Shown here: piece after piece, positions 55,471-64,000 of the stretch | Numbering within the stretch: the stretch's first letter is position 1 | How the letters are laid out: each line of letters begins with the position of its first letter | Assembly: GCF_027579695.1 (NCBI RefSeq) | Contig: NC_083569.1 | Coordinates: 69,090,649-69,154,648, forward strand | Length of the DNA: 64,000 bases | Direction of reading: 5' to 3' | DNA from: Neoarius graeffei | Taxonomy: Eukaryota > Chordata > Actinopteri > Siluriformes > Ariidae | The notes under the pieces: model-generated | Told to the model about the DNA's origin: nothing | Databases searched by the model: none | The model's input: only the letters and a program-made list of their open reading frames with translations | Translations under genes and position numbers: made by a program

Positions 55471-55629
55471 TAATTTAGAGCATGGGTTCTCAAACATTTT
55501 GCATCCATGGGCTGTTTTAACTTTAAAAAAAAATTACACTCGTGTAATTTATGAACATAATCTAGCTATTCAAATATTAGTCTGATTTGGTACAATCGTA
55601 TTTTGACCATTTATTGGTGTCAGGGCTAT

Positions 55630-56335
55630 CGAAAACTTAGAGACATGGAGATATGTACTACAGAGAAGGGGAATGGAAGTCAGTAGGAGCAAGATGGAGG
55701 ACATGTGTGTGAATGAGGAGGAGGACAGTGGAATGGTACTGTACAGCTACAAGGAATAGAAGTGGTCAAAGCAGATGAGTTCAAATATCTGGGGTCAACT
55801 GTACAAAGTAATGGTGAGTGCAGAAGAGAAGTGAAAGAGAGGAGAGGAGGATGTCAGGAGTGATTTGTGACAGAAGGTTGCCAGGAAGAGTGAAAGGGAA
55901 AGTGTATAAGACCGCAGTAAGAGCAGCGATGTTGTACGGTTTGGAGACAGCGGCACTGACAAAAAGACAGGAGGCTGAACTGGAGGTAGCAGAGCTGAAG
56001 ATGCTGAGATTTTCACTGGGAGTGACAAAGTCCGACAGGATGAGAAATTAGTGTATTAGAGGGAAAGAACATGTAGGACGGCTTGGAGACAAAGTGAGAG
56101 AGGCGAGATTGAGATGGTTTGGACATGTACAGAGGAGAGATCCAGGGTATACTGGGAAAAGAATGCTGGAGATCAAAGAGGGAACCAAAGATGAGATTTA
56201 TGGATGTGGTGAAGGAGAACATGAAGACAGTTGGTGCGACAAAAAAAGATACGGCGGATAGGAGGAAATGGAGGGACGTTATCCACTGTGGTGACCCCTG
56301 ATGGGAACAGCCGAAAGAAGAAGAAGAAAAAGAAG
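55630..56335 (+). pseudogene. RTE-type LINE, 3' end with reverse-transcriptase C-terminus
   Basis: The frame at 55818-56051 reads GRVKGKVYKTAVRAAMLYGL, then ETAALTKRQEAELEVAELKM and LRFSLGVTKSDRMRN. This matches the C-terminal part of RTE ORF2 (KVYKTVVRPAMLYGSE...EMRMLRWMxGVTRxDRIRN). The 3' end follows (GATGGGAACAGCCGAAAGAA then GAAGAAG). It is a 5'-truncated copy with a stop after MRN. Confidence 0.85.
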
Positions 56336-56427
56336 AGATTGGTGTCAGGACCCTGTTACCCATCAGCCCCTGCACCTCAGAATACCAGAAGTACCTGAGT
56401 CACATTTATGTCTAATGAGAACAGGCA

Positions 56428-56815
56428 GGCGGCACAGTGGTATAGTGGTTAGCGCTGTCGCCTCACAGCAAGAAGGTCCAGGTTCGAGCCCCGTGGCCGG
56501 CGAGGGCCTTTCTGTGTGGAGTTCGCATGTTCTCCCTGTGTCCGCGTGGGTTTCCTCCGGGTGCTCCGGTTTCCCACACAGTCCAAAGACATGCAGGTTA
56601 GGTTAACTGGTGACTCTAAATTGACCGTAGGTGTGAATGTGAGTGTGAATGGTTGTCTGTGTCTATGTGTCAGCCCTGTGATGACCTGGCGACTTGTCCA
56701 GGGTGTACCCCGCCTCTCGCCCGTAGTCAGCTGGGATAGGCTCCAGCTTGCCTGCGACCCTGTAGAACAGGATAAAGCGGCTACAGATAATGAGATGAGA
56801 TGAGATGAGATGAGA
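56428..56815 (+). repeat. SINE family 1, full-length
   Basis: Intact head, body and GATGA-repeat tail. Flanking GAACAGGCA and GAATAGGCA suggest the target duplication. Confidence 0.9.
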
Positions 56816-57017
56816 ATAGGCATTTCAATTCTGTCTCTTGTAGAACTCTGCCTTCCATTTGTTGAGCTTATGTTATATTTTTGTGTTCCTGTATTTACCT
56901 TGTCATATGCGTGTGTTGTCTTTACTGATTAAATTGTATCGGCATTGCATCAGTCTCCTCTACCATTTCCTGCCAAGTGGAACCATAAAGCTTTTTATTC
57001 CTGAATTTAGACACTGG

Positions 57018-57388
57018 GGCGGCACGGTGGTGTAGTGGTTAGCGCTGTCGCCTCACAGCAAGAAGGTCCGGGTTCGAGCCCCGTGGCTGACGAGGGCCTT
57101 TCTGTGCGGAGTTTGCATGTTCTCCCCGTGTCCGCGTGGGTTTCCTCCGGGTGCTCCGGTTTCCCCCACAGTCCAAAGACATGCAGGTTAGGTTAACTGG
57201 TGACTCTAAATTGAGCGTAGGTGTGAATGTGAGTGTGAATGGTTGTCTGTGTCTATGTGTCAGCCCTGTTATGACCTGGCGACTTGTCCAGGGTGTACCC
57301 CGCCTCTCACCCGTAGTCAGCTGGGATAGGCTCCAGCTCGCCTGCGACCCTGTAGAACAGGATAAAGCAGCTACAGATAATGAGATGA
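57018..57388 (+). repeat. SINE family 1, full-length, clean target duplication
   Basis: TTTAGACACTGG precedes the GGCGGCACGGTGG head and directly follows the GATGAGA tail. Confidence 0.92.
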
Positions 57389-57605
57389 GATTTAGACACT
57401 GGCAAAATATGTTTGATCAAAGTTGTCATTCGATTCAAATTAACAGTATTTGAAGGATTACTTCTTTCTGATTGATTGGATTAAACGAGTTGATGACTTA
57501 AAGAATTCACTAATAAATATAATAACTTTGATTATAGTGGATTATGTATTTCACAGCTGTAAGACAATTTTGAAACACATGGATTTAGAAACAGAAACAG
57601 GAGTC

Positions 57606-57752
57606 TAATGTGAGTGTGAATGGTTGTTTGTCTCTATGTGAGCCCTGTGACAGGTTGGCAACCTGCCCAGGGTGTACCCCTCCGCTCCAGCTTCCCCCTG
57701 ACTCAGACGGATAAGCGGTATAGATAATGGATGGATGGATGGATGGATGGAA
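57606..57752 (+). repeat. SINE family 1 tail fragment, diverged
   Basis: GTGAGTGTGAATGGTTGTTT to a GGAT tail with many changes. The head is missing. Confidence 0.7.
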
Positions 57753-57812
57753 ACAAGAGTATCTGGAGGAGACCCACACAGACTATAATTAGAGAAACTA
57801 TGTATCCTTCTG

Positions 57813-58190
57813 GCGGCACGGTGGTGTAGTGGTTAGCGCTGTCGCCTCACAGCAAGAAGGTCCTGGGTTCGAGCCCCGGGGCCGGCGAGGGCCTTTCTGT
57901 GTGGAGTTTGCATGTTCTCCCCGTGTCCGCGTGGGTTTCCTCCGGGTGCTCCGGTTTCCCCCACAGTCCAAAGACATGCAGGTTAGGTTAACTGGTGACT
58001 CTAAATTGAGCGTAGGTGTGAATGTGAGTGTGAATGGTTGTCTGTGTCTATGTGTCAGCCCTGTGATGACCTGGCGACTTGTCCAGGGTGTACCCCGCCT
58101 TTCGCCCGTAGTCAGCTGGGATAGGCTCCAGCTTGCCTGCGACCCTGTAGAAGGATAAAGCGGCTAGAGATAATGAATGAATGAATGAAT
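57813..58190 (+). repeat. SINE family 1, full-length, (GAAT)n tail
   Basis: TATCCTTCT lies on both sides as the target duplication. The tail is ATGAATGAATG rather than GATGA or GGAT. Confidence 0.92.
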
Positions 58191-58377
58191 GAATGTATCC
58201 TTCTTCTGACAAAATGTATTCTCATTTGCAGAACTTTTTTTTTTCAATAATACTAATTTTCCTTAAAAAACAAAACAAAAAAACATGAATGGTACTGAAA
58301 CAAATATTTAAAGCAGATGCATAGGAATTGCTCGTGGCCCAGGGTCTGTAGTGAAGAATGATGACATCAGTATTGCT

Positions 58378-58700
58378 GTCTCACAGCTCCAGGATCCCTG
58401 GTTCCGTCCTCAGCTCAGGTTACCATCTGTGCAGAGTTTCACATGTTCTCCTGGTGTCTGTGTGGCTGGGTTTCCTCCAGGTTCTCTAGTTTCTTACCAA
58501 AAACATGCTGGTAGGTGGATTGGCTGTGATAAATTTGTCCTAGGTATGAATGTGTGTGCATGATGATGGGCTGGCATTCTATCCAGGGTGTATTCTCATA
58601 ATGCCTAGTGTTCCCAGGATAGTTTCAGGATACACTGTGATCCTGACCAAGATAAAGTTACTGAAGATGCAACAATGAGTGCACAACATAGGACGTAGAG
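58378..58700 (+). repeat. Old diverged SINE relative
   Basis: TCACAGCTCCAGGATCCCTG, GTTTCCTCCAGGTTCTC and ATCCAGGGTGTATTC follow the family 1 order with heavy divergence. Confidence 0.5.
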
Positions 58701-59147
58701 CCATTTGGTATTCAGCCCAGTGAACATGTGTGGTGTGGTCCTGCTCAGAGGGAGTACAGAGAAAACGACTTTTAAAATATGCCACTAACATAAACAAGAA
58801 AACTACAGTTAAAATATTTACATTAACTATATTAAATATAGATAAGGTAAAAGGTCAAAACCTCATTCATTGAATGTATTATTCATTTAATATACTTTTT
58901 TTTTTGCTCAGTTTGGTGAAAAGACCTAAGTTTTAACTCTGACCTTTGATGTATGTTATTTTAATGTCTGTTAAATGTGCTTCATGTTTATGTCCATTGT
59001 AAATTTGCTTTTCTCTTGAGTATCTTTTAAATGTTCTTCATGGTAATGCCTATTGTAAATATTGTTCACGTACATGTGTGTATCAATGCTATTTTAAATA
59101 TAGTTAATGTAAATATCTATTTTAAATGTAGTTAATATTAATCCATC
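58701..59147. other. AT-rich spacer with short internal near-repeats
   Basis: Words such as TTAAATGT, AGTTAATRTTAAT and AATATCTATTTTAAATGTAG recur here and again at 59513-59760 and 61540-61660. This suggests an old AT-rich tandem repeat into which the SINE and Tc1 copies inserted. Confidence 0.5.
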
Positions 59148-59512
59148 CATCCATCATCTGTAGCCGCTTATCCTGTACAGGGTTGCAGGCAAGCTGGAGC
59201 CTATCCCAGCTGACTACGGGCGAAAGGCGGGGTACACCCTGGACAAGTCGCCAGGTCATCACAGGGCTGACACATAGACACAGACAACCATTCACACTCA
59301 CATTCACACCTACGCTCAATTTAGAGTCACCAGTTAACCTAACCTGCACGTCTTTGGACTGTGGGGGAAACCGGAGCACCCGGAGGAAACCCACGCGGAC
59401 ACGGGGAGAACATGCAAACTCCACACAGAAAGGCCCTCGCCGGCCACGGGGCTCGAACCCAGACCTTCTTGCTGTGAGGTGACAGTGCTAACCACTACAT
59501 CACCGTGCCTCA
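59148..59512 (-). repeat. SINE family 1, full-length
   Basis: A minus copy with a CATCCATCCATC tail side. GTTAATATTAAT lies on both flanks. Confidence 0.92.
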
Positions 59513-59544
59513 CGTTAATATTAATGTCTACTGTAAATATGGCT

Positions 59545-59577
<33 letters not shown>

Positions 59578-59776
59578 GTGTGTTAAATGTAGTTTTCTTG
59601 TTTATGTTAATAGCCTATTTTAAATCTAGTTAATATTAATGTCTACTGTAAATATAGTTAATGTAAATATCTGTTTTAAATGTAGTTTTCTTGTTTGTTA
59701 ATGTCCTATTTTAAATGTAGTTAATATTAATGTGTACTGTAAATATAATGAGATGAGATGATACACACATACATTA

Positions 59777-61483
<1,707 letters not shown>

Positions 61484-61540
<57 letters not shown>
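61484..61540. repeat. (TA)n(TG)n microsatellite
   Basis: Continuation of the TA tract that hosts the Tc1 copy, followed by TG units. Confidence 0.95.
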
Positions 61541-61904
61541 TAAATGTAGTTTTCTTGTTTATGTTAATAGCCTATTTTAAATCTAGTTATATTAATGTGC
61601 ACTGTAAATATAGTTAATGTAAATATCTATGTTAAATGTAGTTTTCTGGTTTCTGTTTGTGGCCTATTTTAGATGTCGAGTTCTCTACTCTCTCTCAGGA
61701 CCACACCACACATGTTCACTGGGCTGAACACCAAATGGCTCCTCACTTCCTATAGAAGTGCTCTACATTACTTATCAAGGCTCCTACGTCCTACTTAGTG
61801 CACTCCGAAGTTATATATGGAGTCGTTTGAGATGCCTTGCAGCCTCCTCTTCCTCTTTCGTTGGCCACGCCCCTTTCCTTACTGGTGCCGCGCCCCTCAG
61901 CAGA

Positions 61905-62132
61905 TTGACAGTTGAGTCCGCGCGCGGCGTTTCTTCACAGAAGTTTCCGGAGCCGCTCCGCCGCGCGGGTTTTCTCAGTTCCTCCGGACCGGGTCGGGTC
62001 GGATCGGATCGGATCGGATTAGCGCTGTGGAAGCTGTCGGGCCGCTGTGAGTGAGCGCTGGGGAGATGAGAGTTTAGGAGCGGCGCTAAGCCGAGAGAAA
62101 AGGCCGAGTAAAGGGCTCTCAGTGCCGCGGTG
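61905..62132 (+). promoter_or_regulatory. CpG-rich promoter and 5' UTR of the LRCH-type gene
   Basis: Dense CpG (GCGCGCGGCG, CCGCTCCGCCGCGCGGG, a GGATC repeat, GCGGCGC) sits directly upstream of the start codon in an otherwise AT-rich region, as in vertebrate CpG-island promoters. No TATA box was seen. The transcription start is not determined. Confidence 0.65.
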
Positions 62133-62304
62133 ATGGCTGCCGGGGACGGGGCGCAGCTGCCGGCGACACTGGCGGCCAGCAGGAGCGTGGAGAAAGCGCT
62201 GGAGGAGGCGGCGGCCAGCGGAGCGCTCGTTCTGTCCAGCCGCAAACTCAAGGAGTTTCCCCGCACAGCCAGGAACTACGACCTGTCCGACATCACACAC
62301 GCAG
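62133..62304 (+). CDS. lrch4: First coding exon of an LRCH-family gene (most like LRCH4)
   Basis: 172 nt coding 57 residues plus one base, from ATG (MAAGDGAQLPATLAASRSVE) to a consensus donor (GCAG then GTGAGG at 62305). The segment RSVEKALEEAAASGALVLSS, then RKLKEFPRTARNYDLSDIT, matches the N-terminus shared by LRCH1-4 (RALEEAxxSGxLxLSxRKLxxFPR...YDLSD), where the leucine-rich repeats begin. RNYDLSDITxA is closest to LRCH4 (ARSYDLSDITQA) among the human sequences I recall. The family has N-terminal leucine-rich repeats and a C-terminal calponin-homology domain and acts at the cytoskeleton or membrane. Later exons lie beyond the window. The paralogue assignment is moderately sure. Confidence 0.82.
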
Positions 62305-62399
62305 GTGAGGCTTCACCCGCAACCGCACTCCGCCGCCGAGACACAGCAACACAGGAGCGGGAACAGCGGGGCCATCACTAGCTAACTTCCTTTGTTTCA

Positions 62400-63730
62400 C
62401 CTGCTCTCTCTCTCTCTCTGTGTCTGTGTCTCACTCTGTGTCTCTCTGTCTGTCTTTCTGTCTGTCTCACTCTCTGTCCTCACTGTCTGTCTCACTCTGT
62501 CCTCACTCTCTGTCCTCACTCTGTCTGTCTCTCTCTCTGTCCTCACTCTGTCTGTCTCTCTCTCTGTCCTCACTCTGTCTGTCTCACTCTCTGTCTCACT
62601 CTCTGTCTCTCTCTCTGTCTCACTCTGTCTGTCTCTCTCTCTGTCTCACTCTGTCTGTCTCTCTCTCTGTCTCACTCTGTCTGTCTCTCTCTCTGTCTCA
62701 CTCTGTCTGTCTCTCTCTCTGTCTCACTCTGTCTGTCTCTCTCTCTGTCTCACTCTGTCTGTCTCTCTCTCTGTCTCACTCTGTCTGTCTCTCTCTCTGT
62801 CTCACTCTGTCTGTCTCTCTCTCTGTCTCACTCTGTCTGTCTCTGTGTCTCACTCTGTCTGTCTCTCTGTGTCTCACTCTGTCTGTCTCTCTGTGTCTCA
62901 CTCTGTCTCTCTCTCTGTGTCTCACTCTGTCTCTCTCTCTGTGTCTCACTCTGTCTCTCTCTCTGTCTCACTCTGTCTCTCTCTCTGTCTCACTCTGTCT
63001 GTCTGTGTCTCACTCTGTCTGTCTGTGTCTCACTCTGTCTGTCTGTGTCTCACTCTGTCTGTCTCTCTCTCTGTCTCACTCTGTCTGTCTCTCTCTCTGT
63101 GTCTCACTCTGTCTGTCTCTCTCTCTGTGTCTCACTCTGTCTGTCTCTCTCTCTGTGTCTCACTCTGTCTGTCTCTCTCTCTGTGTCTCACTCTGTCTGT
63201 CTCTCTCTCTCTGTGTCTCACTCTGTCTGTCTCTCTCTCTCTGTGTCTCACTCTCTGTCTCTCTCTCTCTGTGTCTCACTCTCTGTCTCTCTCTCTCTGT
63301 GTCTCACTCTGTCTGTCTCTCTCTCTCTGTGTCTCACTCTGTCTGTCTCTCTCTCTCTGTGTCTCACTCTGTCTGTCTCTCTCTCTCTGTGTCTCACTCT
63401 GTCTGTCTCTCTCTCTCTGTGTCTCACTCTGTCTGTCTCTCTCTCTCTGTGTCTCACTCTGTCTGTCTCTCTCTCTCTGTGTCTCACTCTGTCTGTCTCT
63501 CTCTCTCTGTGTCTCACTCTGTCTGTCTCTCTCTCTCTGTGTCTCACTCTGTCTGTCTCTCTCTCTCTGTGTCTCACTCTGTCTGTCTCTCTCTCTCTGT
63601 GTCTCACTCTGTCTGTCTCTCTCTCTCTGTGTCTCACTCTGTCTGTCTCTCTCTCTCTGTGTCTCACTCTGTCTGTCTCTCTCTCTCTCTGTGTCTCACT
63701 CTGTCTCTCTCTCTCTCTCTCTGTGTCTCA

Positions 63731-63770
<40 letters not shown>

Positions 63771-64000
63771 CTCACTCTGTCTGTCTCTCTCTCTCTGTCT
63801 CACTCTGTCTCTCTCTCTCTCTCTCTGTGTCTCACTCTGTCTGTGTCTCACTCTCTCTGTGTCTCACTCTCTCTGTGTCTCACTCTGTCTGTGTCTCTCT
63901 CTCTCTGTGTCTCACTCTGTGTGTCTCTCTGTCTCTGTGTCTCACTCTGTGTGTCTCTCTGTCTCTCTCTCTGTGTGTCTCTCTGTCTCTCTCTCCGTGT
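62400..64000 (+). repeat. CTCTGTCT-type minisatellite in the first intron
   Basis: Pyrimidine-rich repeat filling the intron to the window edge. At 62630-62830 the unit is about 26 bp (CTGTCTCACTCTGTCTGTCT then CTCTCT). At about 63270-63660 it is an exact 30-bp unit (GTGTCTCACTCTGTCTGTCT then CTCTCTCTCT). The long minus-strand frame of repeated RHRERETDRV is a by-product of the 30-bp period. The strand is strongly pyrimidine-rich in the gene's sense direction. Confidence 0.97.

Noticed and set aside
63248-63667. 139-residue minus-strand frame of repeated RHRERETDRV
   Set aside because: It is the translation of an exact 30-bp pyrimidine repeat, a multiple of three, within an intron. There is no domain and no composition beyond the repeat.

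Overview
The window looks like a repeat-rich stretch of a teleost fish nuclear genome. The evidence is a vertebrate PAQR-family receptor gene, a vertebrate LRCH-type first exon with a splice donor, many DD34E Tc1-like transposons of fish type, fish-type tRNA-derived SINEs, and long CA/GA/TA microsatellites. Species cannot be fixed from the sequence alone. There are no prokaryotic genes, CRISPR arrays or operons.

Two host genes are supported. A single-exon PAQR9-like seven-transmembrane receptor lies on the minus strand at 16530-17672, with a GC-rich possible promoter or 5' exon near 18640-18950. At the right edge a CpG-rich promoter leads into the first coding exon (62133-62304, plus) of an LRCH-family gene, most like LRCH4. 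Its first intron holds a CTCTGTCT-type minisatellite that runs off the window.

Nearly everything else is mobile DNA. From left to right: a minus-strand Ty3/Gypsy fossil (1-3841); a Tc1-like element with an open DD34E transposase (3847-5451); a Tc1 element (6597-9860) that contains a small element, itself split by a THAP-bearing transposon, plus a SINE; another Tc1 element (10075-11683); two remnants with related exons and hairpins (about 12735-14620); the PAQR gene; a roughly 4 kb tandem array of SINE units (19597-24040) split by a foldback element and a LINE tail; a piggyBac-like palindromic element (24650-26118); a decayed Tc1 element (27566-29510); a Tc1 element (30677-32316); LINE fragments; a mariner remnant (37288-37491); a TTAA-flanked THAP transposon (38975-40606); a Tc1 fossil (about 42190-43640); a snap-back element (45954-46639); a Ty3/Gypsy chromovirus fossil (47875-52510); an RTE-type LINE tail; two copies of a 700-bp MITE in the same site of two SINEs; many further SINE copies; and a second copy of the first Tc1 family inside a TA microsatellite (59879-61483).

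The most interesting structures are the two internally deleted DNA transposons at 7287-8456 and 38975-40606. In each, a THAP zinc-finger first exon lies near one end and the first exon of a second, convergently oriented gene lies near the other. This suggests two-gene autonomous parents. Next in interest are the pair of related exon-plus-hairpin elements near 12.7-14.6 kb and the same-site, opposite-orientation MITE insertions.
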